Origin: Methanobacterium sp964452085
GTDB lineage: Archaea > Methanobacteriota > Methanobacteria > Methanobacteriales > Methanobacteriaceae
Reading direction: 5' to 3'
Assembly (NCBI GenBank): GCA_964452085.1
Contig: CAYVKL010000001.1
Span: forward strand, 124,001 to 188,000
Length of the DNA: 64,000 nt
Positions within the stretch are counted from its first letter, which is position 1; each line of letters begins with the position of its first letter. Shown here in pieces: positions 1-10,472 of this stretch. The position numbers and the translations under genes are program-made. Under the pieces are notes generated by a model. The model was not told the DNA's origin. It ran no database searches and saw only the letters and a program-made list of their open reading frames with translations.

Positions 1-1398
1 AAATTTGCTGTGGTCAACCCCTCTAAAATCTGCCAACCCATGGGAGCTGTACAAGCCCTCCTGGGTGTTAAAGACACCATGCCACTTATCCACGGCTCTC
101 AAGGTTGCAGCACCTATATGAGATTTCAGCTAACCAGGCACTTCCGAGAACCCATTGAAGTGGCATCTACTTCCATGAATGAGAAAACTGTGATTTATGG
201 TGGGGAATTCAACTTAATGAAGGCTCTTAAAAATATCACCGAAAAACAGTCCCCCAGCATGATAGTGGTGACATCAAGCTGTTTAACTGAAACCATTGGG
301 GATAACATGTTAGGGATTATAGAGAAGTTTAAAGAAGCCAACTTGGATAAAGAACTTCCAATTATAATCCCTGTCTCAACCCCTAGTTACATCGAATCTC
401 ATGTAGAAGGATATAATCGAACCATAAAAGCACTGGTTGAACATTTAGCAACCCCCTCTACATCCAATGGGAAAATAAATATAATAACTGGTAATTTATC
501 CCCTGCAGATTGTAAAGAGGTTAAGGACTTGTTATGCGAGCTAAACTGTGAAAGTATCATACTAACTGATACATCGGAAAATTTAGATGCACCTTTAACT
601 GAAGAAACCCTGTCTTTATACAATGGAGGAACATCAATTGAAGAAATTGAGGATTCAGCCAATTCATTAGGAACAATTTCACTATCTAAACACGTGGATT
701 CTGCAGCAATATTTCTTGACAAGAAATTTGGAGTTAAATCCATATCCGGACCTTTCCCGGTTGGTCTTGAAAATACCGATGAGTTTGTACGATCTGTGTG
801 CCAGTTGGGAGATATTGAAATTCCGGAGTCAGTTCAAAGAGATCGTGGCAGACTCTTAGATGCTATGGTAGATGCCCATTCATACAATTACAACCGTAGA
901 GTAGCCATTTTCGGTGATCCTGATTTTGTATCTGGAATGACACGATTCACCTCTGAAATGGGGATGATTCCAACTGTATTGTGTACAGGCACAAATAGTG
1001 AAAGATTCGTCTTTGATGTGAATCGTGTTGCAGAAGAAAAAGAGTTAAATCCTGTTATCTTAGCAGGGGGTGATCTATTGGACATGCACCAATCCATTAA
1101 AGAAGCAGGGGCGGATATTTTAATAGGAAACTCCTATGGAGCTAGCATGGCCAAAGAAGAGAATATTCCACTTTTAAGAGCAGTTTTCCCCATATTTGAT
1201 AGATTAGGAGCTCAGAGAATATCTGTATTAGGCTATAAGGGCGGTATTGAATTTGTTGACAGGATAACCAACACCCTGTTAGATTTCTACTACGATGAAG
1301 CAGGATATGAAATAGTTGAAGAGGAAATGGGGCTAATAGACAGTAAAGAGTTTCATGAAAAATCAGATTTAGATTTAGCGTCTCAGGAGGAGATTTAA
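1..1398 (+). CDS. nifN: Nitrogenase cofactor biosynthesis protein NifN (5' end cut by window edge)
   Basis: NifN and NifE form the scaffold on which the FeMo-cofactor precursor matures. The protein carries the nitrogenase-component pattern CQPMGAV...HGSQGCSTY...RHFREP, including the cysteine of the HGSQGC motif. The reading frame is open back to base 1, and the first in-frame GTG (base 10) is an internal valine of the conserved N-terminal stretch, so the true start lies upstream of the window. A NifX-like gene follows with no gap, a typical nifN-nifX order. NifK or NifE are alternatives, but the neighbour and the sequence favour NifN. The region upstream is presumably the rest of a nif cluster. 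Confidence 0.85.
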   Translation, partial: KFAVVNPSKICQPMGAVQALLGVKDTMPLIHGSQGCSTYMRFQLTRHFREPIEVASTSMNEKTVIYGGEFNLMKALKNITEKQSPSMIVVTSSCLTETIGDNMLGIIEKFKEANLDKELPIIIPVSTPSYIESHVEGYNRTIKALVEHLATPSTSNGKINIITGNLSPADCKEVKDLLCELNCESIILTDTSENLDAPLTEETLSLYNGGTSIEEIEDSANSLGTISLSKHVDSAAIFLDKKFGVKSISGPFPVGLENTDEFVRSVCQLGDIEIPESVQRDRGRLLDAMVDAHSYNYNRRVAIFGDPDFVSGMTRFTSEMGMIPTVLCTGTNSERFVFDVNRVAEEKELNPVILAGGDLLDMHQSIKEAGADILIGNSYGASMAKEENIPLLRAVFPIFDRLGAQRISVLGYKGGIEFVDRITNTLLDFYYDEAGYEIVEEEMGLIDSKEFHEKSDLDLASQEEI

Positions 1399-1719
1399 TT
1401 GAAAATTGCAGTTGCCTCAACTGACGGTATAATAATTGATTTGCACTTTGGAGATGCAAATCGATTTTTTATATTCCAAATCAAAGAGGGAGAAGGAAAA
1501 TTCCAAGAGATAAGGGAAAAAACCCCAATACCGGTAAATAACCATCAAGAACGTTGGGTCGCATCAATCGATATTATAAATGATTGTAAAGCAGTTCTTT
1601 GTAGTAAAATTGGTGAAGAACCAACCATAGAACTAAGAAAACTGGGAATAAAACCCATACAGCTGGACTGTGAGGTTTCTGAAGCAGTGAGTGAATGTTC
1701 TAAACATTTGTTAAGTTAA
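1399..1719 (+). CDS. nifX: NifX/NafY-family iron-molybdenum cofactor-binding protein
   Basis: This 106-residue protein belongs to the dinitrogenase iron-molybdenum cofactor biosynthesis family, whose members bind FeMo-cofactor or its precursor during transfer. It begins MKIAVASTDG and keeps the HFGDANRFFIFQI pattern typical of the fold (residues about 17-29). The start is TTG, directly abutting the nifN stop codon, with an AGGAGG ribosome-binding site inside the end of nifN (1385-1390). The length fits a single-domain member. Translational coupling to nifN supports a role in nitrogenase cofactor assembly rather than in one of the non-nitrogenase processes some family members serve. Confidence 0.82.
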   Translation: MKIAVASTDGIIIDLHFGDANRFFIFQIKEGEGKFQEIREKTPIPVNNHQERWVASIDIINDCKAVLCSKIGEEPTIELRKLGIKPIQLDCEVSEAVSECSKHLLS

Positions 1720-1774
1720 AAATTTATCAAAAAATGTGGAATACTTAAAAGAACTTAAATTTGCAGGTGTTATT

Positions 1775-1960
1775 ATGGTTACAATAAAAATTGTTCATGA
1801 AAAATGTGATGGTGCTGGGTGTGGAGAATGTGCAGATGTTTGTTCTATGGACATTCTGGTGATTGATGAGGAAAAAATAACAATAAAAAACCCTGATGAA
1901 TGCAGTTTATGTGAAGTTTGCATTGATGTTTGCCCAAATGAAGCTATAATCATTGAATGA
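1775..1960 (+). CDS. Small 4Fe-4S ferredoxin
   Basis: A 61-residue ferredoxin with two cysteine clusters. The first is irregular (CDGAGCGECADVC) and the second regular (CSLCEVCIDVCP), so it probably holds two [4Fe-4S] clusters. The ATG at 1775 is chosen because an AGGTG site (1764-1768) precedes it; an upstream GTG would add 13 residues unlike a ferredoxin. It lies 55 bases after the NifX-like gene on the same strand, so it may deliver electrons to nitrogenase or to cofactor assembly. That role is inferred from position only. Confidence 0.82.
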   Translation: MVTIKIVHEKCDGAGCGECADVCSMDILVIDEEKITIKNPDECSLCEVCIDVCPNEAIIIE

Positions 1961-2140
1961 ATAAAACTAATTATTTTTCTTTTTAAATAATTGGTACAGC
2001 TACTGAGTTATTATTCATTTCAATTTAAAAATAAAATTTTATTCAATTAAATTCAATTAAAGGTTCCATTAAATAAATCCTATACCGGTTTATGCCTATA
2101 ATTCATGCCTATCTATATAAAAATATTAAAGAGGTATTAT

Positions 2141-4105
2141 TTGAGAAATGTTCTGACCACTTGCACCAGGGACTGTCCAGGTGCTTGTAGCATAATTGCC
2201 CAAGTTGAAGGTGAAAAGGTTGTTAAGTTGAGGGGAAACCCTGATCATGATTTTACAGCAGGTTTTCTGTGTAAAAACACAACTAAATACCTTGAAAATT
2301 ATTTTTACAGTGATAAAAGAATTCTTCATCCACTCTTAAAAGTAGATGGAATCTGGGAAAGAATCACTTGGGATGAAGCACTGGATATTGCTGCATCCAA
2401 AATATCTGATGTGATTTCTCATTACGGAAGCTCTGCTATTCTTTATTATCAGGGGTTTGGAGCGCGTACTGCTCTTCAAGCAATGAACAAAAGATTTTTT
2501 AATTTGCTGGGAGGAGTAACCACCACCTACGGCACAGTATGTGGGGGGATAGGGCACACTGCCATGACCCTGGATTATGGAGAAAAAATATCTCACGACC
2601 CCCTCGACCACCTAAATAGTGATGTAATAGTTATATGGGGTAGAAACCCTGCAGTGACCGATGTACACCTCTGGAGGATCCTTAAAAAAGCAAAAAGAAA
2701 TGGTGCCACACTGGTTGTTGTAGATCCAGTTAAAACAAAAACTGCAAAACATGCCACCTTATTTATACAACCCAACCCCGGGTCTGATCATTATCTAGCC
2801 ATGGCCCTTGCCAAAATAATTTTAAATTATGAAACTGCTGAAGGAGATATGCTGGTTAATCATGATTTTATCGAGAATCATACTTCTAACTTTGAATCCT
2901 ACCAACAAATATTGGATGAATATACAATAGAATCATTATCTCTTAAATGTGGAGTTGAAATTCCCCTTTTAGAAGAACTGGCAGTTTTATATGCTGCTGG
3001 TAATCCTTCCAGCATTATAACTGGTTGGGGAGTTCATCGATACGTGCAGGGACATCTTGCCTTCCGAATGATTGACGCCCTTGCAGCTATTACTGGAAAT
3101 ATAGGAGTTCCTGGCGGAGGAGTTAGCCAGGGCTTTGAAGAATACGAGTACTTTGATTTTTCTGTGGAGATGGATGAACTTGGCAAAAATCAACGGAAAA
3201 TCGCCATGCCTAAAATTGGTAAATCCATTCTAAATACTGAAAATCCCCGAATTAAACTCATCTTTATCACTTCGGGCAACCCTATTAATCTTAATCCTAA
3301 CTCTTTCAAGGTTAAAAAAGGGTTTGAAAGTGCGGATTTTGTGATAATGATTGATCATTTCCTTAATGACACTTCCGATGTTGCGGATCTTTTTTTACCG
3401 GCCACCACCTACCTGGAAGAAGAAGATTTAATGGGTAGCTATGGTCATAATTGGGTTTCACCTGTTAATCCAGTTATACCCCCCCAGGGTGAATCAAAAT
3501 CGGAATTTGAAATATTCCAGCTTCTTGCAGAGAGATTAAGTTTTGAAGATGAAATGTCCGGTACTCCGCGAAAATGGCTTGAGAAAATAACGTCCCCCAT
3601 AATAGATCAGGGGATTAATTTTGAAGAATTAATGTTAAAACCTCAAAAAATGCCAAGAACTCCTGAAGTGCCATTTTCTGATGGTAAATTTAAAACTAAA
3701 TCAGGAAAATTTCAATTTATTGATAATTTCACTCCAAAGGATTTCTACAATAAAGATTACCCATTAAGACTCCTTTCAACCATGCATGAAGATTTCGTGG
3801 GTTCCACTGTCCCTGATAATGAACTTGTGGATGGTTTTTTGGAGGTAGATGTTCATCCAGATATTTTACTTGACATAAATCTGAATGATGGAGATAAAGC
3901 ACTGATTGAATCACCAGTTGGAAGTCTTGTTGTCAAATTAAAAAAGAATAAAGAAGTCAGGAAAGATTATATCCTTACCTATAAAGGCGGATGGTTAAAA
4001 CACAACAAATGTGTCAATGTTTTAACTCCAGATATCATCAGCGAGGTTGGAAATGGAACCCCCTATTATGACACATGGGTTCGAATTAAGCCCACAAATG
4101 AGTAA
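2141..4105 (+). CDS. Molybdopterin-dependent oxidoreductase (DMSO reductase superfamily)
   Basis: A 654-residue single-subunit enzyme of the molybdopterin oxidoreductase superfamily. The N-terminus carries a [4Fe-4S] motif (CTRDCPGAC, then FLCKN), followed by WERITWDEAL and a probable metal-ligand cysteine in YGTVCGGIGHTAM at about residue 140. The C-terminus is a molybdopterin-dinucleotide-binding domain (LLSTMHEDF... ). The start is taken as TTG 2141, five bases after GAGGT (2131-2135); an ATG at 2105 lacks such a site. The substrate cannot be told from sequence: it is nearer to the acetylene hydratase/polysulfide reductase-like branch than to formate dehydrogenase. A molybdate transporter lies directly downstream. 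No membrane segment or Tat signal is visible, so it is likely cytoplasmic. Confidence 0.8.
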   Translation: MRNVLTTCTRDCPGACSIIAQVEGEKVVKLRGNPDHDFTAGFLCKNTTKYLENYFYSDKRILHPLLKVDGIWERITWDEALDIAASKISDVISHYGSSAILYYQGFGARTALQAMNKRFFNLLGGVTTTYGTVCGGIGHTAMTLDYGEKISHDPLDHLNSDVIVIWGRNPAVTDVHLWRILKKAKRNGATLVVVDPVKTKTAKHATLFIQPNPGSDHYLAMALAKIILNYETAEGDMLVNHDFIENHTSNFESYQQILDEYTIESLSLKCGVEIPLLEELAVLYAAGNPSSIITGWGVHRYVQGHLAFRMIDALAAITGNIGVPGGGVSQGFEEYEYFDFSVEMDELGKNQRKIAMPKIGKSILNTENPRIKLIFITSGNPINLNPNSFKVKKGFESADFVIMIDHFLNDTSDVADLFLPATTYLEEEDLMGSYGHNWVSPVNPVIPPQGESKSEFEIFQLLAERLSFEDEMSGTPRKWLEKITSPIIDQGINFEELMLKPQKMPRTPEVPFSDGKFKTKSGKFQFIDNFTPKDFYNKDYPLRLLSTMHEDFVGSTVPDNELVDGFLEVDVHPDILLDINLNDGDKALIESPVGSLVVKLKKNKEVRKDYILTYKGGWLKHNKCVNVLTPDIISEVGNGTPYYDTWVRIKPTNE

Positions 4106-4208
4106 AATAATAGTTGAAATGCCAATATTGTAAATTCAGTTTTATTCTATTTCACTTAAAATAATACGTTATTTCAGGCTTTAAAAGAAAATTTTTCACA
4201 ATTAAAAT

Positions 4209-4234
4209 TCGATATCTTTATATATGCATATCGA
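4209..4234 (+). promoter_or_regulatory. Palindrome enclosing the TATA box of the molybdate/tungstate transporter
   Basis: The arms TCGATAT (4209-4215) and ATATCGA (4228-4234) are perfect inverted repeats around a 12-base centre that contains a TATA box, TTTATATAT (about 4218-4226). Transcription would start near 4243-4250, about 55 bases before the gene. The CG-TAT ... ATA-CG layout resembles the general form of bacterial ModE operators. A ModE protein is encoded at 14396-15088, so repression by metal-loaded ModE is a reasonable inference. Confidence 0.6.
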
Positions 4235-4303
4235 TTATTATAGGTTATTGTCCTGATACCTCATCCAGGGCACCTGATGAAAATACTGATAAGAGGAAGA
4301 TTT

Positions 4304-5107
4304 ATGAACACGAAAAAGTTGGCAATTATAGCAGTTATTGCAGTTGTAATCATTGTTGCTGGAGTTTATGCCAGTGGAATCCTTGGTGGAGGCCTGGGAG
4401 GCCAAAACAAAACCCTTACCGTTCTTGCAGGGGCAGGTTTTGTTAAAGTCACCAATGACATGAAAACCGAATTTGAAAAAGAACACCCCGGAGTCACAGT
4501 CAATGTGCAGAATGGAGGTAGTGGAGAACTATTCAGCATACTGGAAACCCAGAAAAGTGCAGATATCTTTATGCCTGCAGATTACAAGTACATGGGTGAT
4601 GCCATGAAAAACGGCGATATGAAGAATGATACAGTTAAAAACATTACCAAAAACATTCCAGTTATCGTCGTTGCCAAAGGAAACCCTAAAAACATTCAGT
4701 CACTGGCTGATCTTGGTAATTCTGGAGTTAAAGTTGCTATTGGAGAGCCCAGCGGCCCTGCAATAGGAAAAACTACCGCAAATATCCTGAATAAAACTGG
4801 TCTTAATGATAGTGTCCAGGCTAATGTTGTAGTGAAAACAACCACTGTAAACCAGTTATTAACTTATATAGTAACTGGTCAGGCTGATGCAACAATTATC
4901 TGGGAGGATATGACCAGCTGGCCTGAAGCTCAGGGAAAAATTGACATTATCAAGATACCTGCGAACCAGACGATAATCAGTACTGTTCCTATTGGGGTCA
5001 CAGTTTACACCAAAGAAGATTCATTGGCCAAAGAATTTGAAAATTTCGTAACTGGACCTAAAGGAAAGGCTATCTGGGAAAAATGGGGCTTCCAACCCCT
5101 TAGTTAA
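4304..5107 (+). CDS. modA: Molybdate/tungstate ABC transporter substrate-binding protein
   Basis: This is the extracellular binding component of an oxyanion ABC importer. The N-terminus has a hydrophobic membrane anchor/signal (residues about 4-26), then the ModA/WtpA-type start of the mature domain (LTVLAGAGFVKVTNDM) and GSGELFSILETQKSADIFMPAD, which in the family contributes serine and backbone contacts to the oxyanion. ATG 4304 is preferred over ATG 4277 because GAGG (4293-4296) lies just upstream. Permease and ATPase genes follow on the same strand. Molybdate and tungstate cannot be distinguished from the sequence alone, though the fwd, fdh and nif genes nearby would need one or both. Confidence 0.87.
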   Translation: MNTKKLAIIAVIAVVIIVAGVYASGILGGGLGGQNKTLTVLAGAGFVKVTNDMKTEFEKEHPGVTVNVQNGGSGELFSILETQKSADIFMPADYKYMGDAMKNGDMKNDTVKNITKNIPVIVVAKGNPKNIQSLADLGNSGVKVAIGEPSGPAIGKTTANILNKTGLNDSVQANVVVKTTTVNQLLTYIVTGQADATIIWEDMTSWPEAQGKIDIIKIPANQTIISTVPIGVTVYTKEDSLAKEFENFVTGPKGKAIWEKWGFQPLS

Positions 5108-5142
5108 TTTTTCTTAAGATGTTTTTTGTAATTCGATGTGTA

Positions 5143-5173
5143 GGTAGATCTTCATCTACCCCACCTTTTTTTA
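5143..5173 (+). terminator. Stem-loop with T-tract between modA and the permease gene
   Basis: GGTAGAT (5143-5149) and ATCTACC (5154-5160) form a perfect 7-bp stem with a 4-base loop, followed within six bases by a run of T. It could partly end transcription or protect the 3' end of the modA message. Either would give more binding protein than permease. Confidence 0.5.
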
Positions 5174-5196
5174 ATGATGTGAATTAATTTGAAACT

Positions 5197-5979
5197 ATGA
5201 GAAGTAAGCTTGAGATCACCTTCATCTCCATTTCATTCCTGGCAACTTTACTCCTATTCATGGTGATAGGTAGTCTTTTTGTTATTATAAGTCCAGCAGA
5301 TGTAATTAGCTCTTTGTTCTCTTCTGAAATGATTTTCGCCCTTGAATTAACTTTGAGCACGTCTTTAGTGGCTGCTGTCTGTGTGATGATCATTGCCACC
5401 CCAACTGCATATTCACTAAGCAGATTCAACTTTCCCTTAAAAACCATTGTGAAAAGTATCATAGATCTTCCAATGGCCCTCCCGGAGATTGTCATTGGTA
5501 TAGCTCTTTTGATGTTATTAGGAAGTAATTTGTTAGGCGGCCCACTGGCAAAGCTGGGAATCAGTATCGCTTTTAGTACTACTGGAATTATCATCGCCCA
5601 ATTCTTTGTAGCATTTCCTTATGCGGTCAGAATCCTTTACTCAACCTTTAATTATGTTAATCCCCGTTATGAATTCGTTTCTAGGAGTTTGGGTTATAGT
5701 GAGTTTGAAACTTTAACCAATATTACCCTACCTCTGGCTAAAAATGGTATTTTCGCATCTTCCGTGGTTACCCTGGCCAGATGTATCGGTACATTCGCCG
5801 CAGTTCTCTTTGTAGGTGGTGGAACCTTTATGAAAACTGAAACCCTCTCCATTGCTCTTTATCTTAACATGTCCTTCGGAAATGTGAACATGGCCATCAC
5901 TGCAGGGATAGTACTGGTTATAATTTCATTCATAGCCATCTTCGTCCTTGAAAAATACGCTAAGGAGAAATACTTGTGA
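5197..5979 (+). CDS. modB: Molybdate/tungstate ABC transporter permease
   Basis: A 260-residue integral membrane permease with about six hydrophobic segments. The ABC-permease coupling (EAA-type) loop is visible at SRSLGYSEFETLTNITLPLA (residues about 166-185). It forms the channel through which the oxyanion from the binding protein passes. The ATG at 5197 has no strong ribosome-binding site, and a stem-loop separates it from modA, so it may be translated at a lower level. Its stop overlaps the GTG start of the ATPase gene by four bases, indicating coupling. Confidence 0.87.
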   Translation: MRSKLEITFISISFLATLLLFMVIGSLFVIISPADVISSLFSSEMIFALELTLSTSLVAAVCVMIIATPTAYSLSRFNFPLKTIVKSIIDLPMALPEIVIGIALLMLLGSNLLGGPLAKLGISIAFSTTGIIIAQFFVAFPYAVRILYSTFNYVNPRYEFVSRSLGYSEFETLTNITLPLAKNGIFASSVVTLARCIGTFAAVLFVGGGTFMKTETLSIALYLNMSFGNVNMAITAGIVLVIISFIAIFVLEKYAKEKYL

Positions 5980-7139
5980 GAGATTATCCCTATGGACAAA
6001 AAGGTTCCATTGAATCAACAAATTCCAATGAACCAAATCTTAGAAATGTATTCCTGGAAGTAAATGATCTCAGTGTGAAACTGGGAGAGTTTCATTTAGA
6101 CCATTCTAATCTAAAGTTGGATAAAAACGATTACATAGTTATCATTGGTCCCACCGGTTCAGGGAAATCAGTTTTACTGGAAACTATAGCTGGTTTCTAT
6201 TCCTCAGATAATGGAAATGTGATTTTGGAAAATGAAAACATTACACATCTTAATCCAGAAGATAGAGGAATCAGCATTGTCTATCAGGACTATGTCTTGT
6301 TTCCCCACATGAATGTGCAGGATAACATTGCTTACGGACTAAGGAAAAAGGAAAATGATGAATCAATAATACAATCAAAAGTCCATAAAATGGCGGAGAT
6401 GCTTAAAATTGACCATTTGATGGATAGAGATCCTGAAACTCTTAGTGGTGGTGAAAAACAGAGAGTAGCTATTGCTCGTTCCCTGATTGTGGAACCCAAA
6501 TTGTTGCTTATGGATGAACCTTTCAGTGCCGTGGACGTTAACACCCACGCTTACCTCACTGCCCTCATTAAAAATGTAATTGAGGAGTACCAAACCACAT
6601 GTATCCATGTCACCCACAACTTTAATGATGTCTATAATTTAGCTGAGAAAGTTGCGGTGATGAAGGAGGGTAAAATTCTCCAGCAGGGGACACTTCACGA
6701 TGTCTTTTCCCGGCCAGCAGATGATTTTGTGGCTAACTTCGTAGGTGTTTACAATGTATTCCGTGGAAAAATCGTTGGCTATGATAAGTCACTTTTAAAA
6801 ATAAAAATTAACTCAGATCTAATTATTTACAGTTCAGATGAGTTTGAACAGGATTCGAGTGACGTTATGGTGGCAATAAGGCCTGAAAATATCATTTTCT
6901 CCAATGAACCTTTCGTATCCTCTGTTAGGAACCAGTTGAAAGGTGTGGTGAACGACATGTTAGAAGTCGGCCACACAATTTGGATCGAAGTGCAAGTGGG
7001 AAATGTGGAGTTTAAAGGAGTTTTAACGCCTAATTCTTGCCAATCGTTGGGATTAAAAAGAGGAAAAGAAATTTATTTAAGTTTTAAGTCACTAAATGTA
7101 AATTTAATGGAGTTTCACCACAGTTACAACTCCATTTAG
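5976..7139 (+). CDS. modC: Molybdate/tungstate ABC transporter ATP-binding protein
   Basis: A 387-residue ABC ATPase with Walker A GPTGSGKS (about residues 58-65), Q-loop in VYQDYVLFPH, signature LSGGEKQR, Walker B LLLMDEP and the H-loop histidine in HVTHNF. The C-terminal third is a TOBE-like regulatory domain (VAIRPENI onward), the place where oxyanion can bind and inhibit transport in related proteins. It starts at GTG 5976, overlapping the permease stop, with AAGGAG at 5962-5967. It powers the import system formed with the two preceding genes. Confidence 0.88.
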   Translation: MRDYPYGQKGSIESTNSNEPNLRNVFLEVNDLSVKLGEFHLDHSNLKLDKNDYIVIIGPTGSGKSVLLETIAGFYSSDNGNVILENENITHLNPEDRGISIVYQDYVLFPHMNVQDNIAYGLRKKENDESIIQSKVHKMAEMLKIDHLMDRDPETLSGGEKQRVAIARSLIVEPKLLLMDEPFSAVDVNTHAYLTALIKNVIEEYQTTCIHVTHNFNDVYNLAEKVAVMKEGKILQQGTLHDVFSRPADDFVANFVGVYNVFRGKIVGYDKSLLKIKINSDLIIYSSDEFEQDSSDVMVAIRPENIIFSNEPFVSSVRNQLKGVVNDMLEVGHTIWIEVQVGNVEFKGVLTPNSCQSLGLKRGKEIYLSFKSLNVNLMEFHHSYNSI

Positions 7140-7186
7140 GGAATTAATGGTTCAAACAATCTATGTCCCCAATTATGATACAATAA

Positions 7187-7498
7187 TTATTCTTCTTCAC
7201 AAGTATCTATGACAATAAAGGTCTCTTCACCATCCTTCGGAAGGTGTTTAACTTCAATTAAATCGTACTTTATTTCTTCAAGATCAACATCTACTGTACT
7301 GTGGATAGTATCCCCATCCAATTGAACTAAAACTGTGCAACTTTTTTTTCCACCTTTTAATACGCATGTTTCTACATTAATAACTTCACCCGGAGTAAAA
7401 ACCCTATTATATGACATTTCTACTTTATCATAAGGTTTTACGTTCTTTTTAACGTATTCAATGACTTCTTCACAATCCATAGTCAGTTCTTTAACCAT
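7187..7498 (-). CDS. Small acidic protein, tandem paralogue A (unknown function)
   Basis: A 103-residue acidic protein without signal peptide or membrane segment. It shares with the next upstream gene the pattern EYVKKNVKPYDKVEMSYNR-x3-PGEV near the N-terminus and a valine-rich C-terminus. The two arose by tandem duplication. This copy has three extra cysteines: C in VETCVLKG, KKSC and IDTCEEE. The start is taken at ATG 7498, after GGGTGT. I do not recognise the fold with certainty; it may be one of the small uncharacterised families restricted to Methanobacteriales. It converges with modC, so its relation to metal uptake is unclear. Confidence 0.7.
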   Translation of the reverse strand: MVKELTMDCEEVIEYVKKNVKPYDKVEMSYNRVFTPGEVINVETCVLKGGKKSCTVLVQLDGDTIHSTVDVDLEEIKYDLIEVKHLPKDGEETFIVIDTCEEE

Positions 7499-7532
7499 TG
7501 TAACACCCACTAAATTAATTAATATTTAAATC

Positions 7533-7826
7533 CTAGTCTTCCACCACAATAATCTTAGCTTCATCTCCCTTTACATGCCTTATTTCAATAATGTCATCCA
7601 TAATAGCATGCATATTAATTTTTACCGTCTGGTTGACCAGTTCACCGTTTAAATGCAAAGTAAGTTCAAGGAATTCTTCACCGTGTTGTTCCTCCATTTC
7701 AAGTCCTAAAACTTCTCCGGGAGCGTAAATTCGGTTATAAGAAATTTCAAGAATATCGTGGGTCTCAACATTCTCTTTAATGTAGTCAATAGTTTCATCA
7801 GCTTTGAGAATTATTTCTTCTTCCAT
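7533..7826 (-). CDS. Small acidic protein, tandem paralogue B (unknown function)
   Basis: A 97-residue acidic protein paralogous to the gene just downstream: ETIDYIKENVETHDILEISY is followed by NR-x3-PGEV, and both end in a beta-rich stretch with IIEIRH or LIEVKH. This copy has no cysteine. ATG 7826 is chosen because GTGAT, matching the archaeal anti-Shine-Dalgarno sequence, lies four bases upstream; a GTG inside that site is the longer alternative. The two genes are 34 bases apart and probably cotranscribed. Function unknown. Confidence 0.7.
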   Translation of the reverse strand: MEEEIILKADETIDYIKENVETHDILEISYNRIYAPGEVLGLEMEEQHGEEFLELTLHLNGELVNQTVKINMHAIMDDIIEIRHVKGDEAKIIVVED

Positions 7827-7929
7827 AAAAATCACGTGATAAATTAATATCGTTTCAATGTTTAAAAAAATTTGTGTTTATAATTCCTTAAAAAAAAGCG
7901 TTTAAAAAAAAAATAGGTGAAAACAGAGA

Positions 7930-8739
<810 letters not shown>

Positions 8740-8753
8740 TCTTCATACCCCCT

Positions 8754-10463
<1,710 letters not shown>

Positions 10464-10472
10464 GAAATCACC

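Noticed and set aside
10..12. GTG at base 10 as the start of the first gene
   Set aside because: It lies inside the conserved N-terminal part of NifN and the frame stays open to base 1, so it is an internal codon of a gene cut by the window edge.
4070..4100. tRNA-like GGGTTCGAAT stretch
   Set aside because: It is in the coding end of the molybdopterin oxidoreductase and no acceptor or anticodon stem can be built around it.
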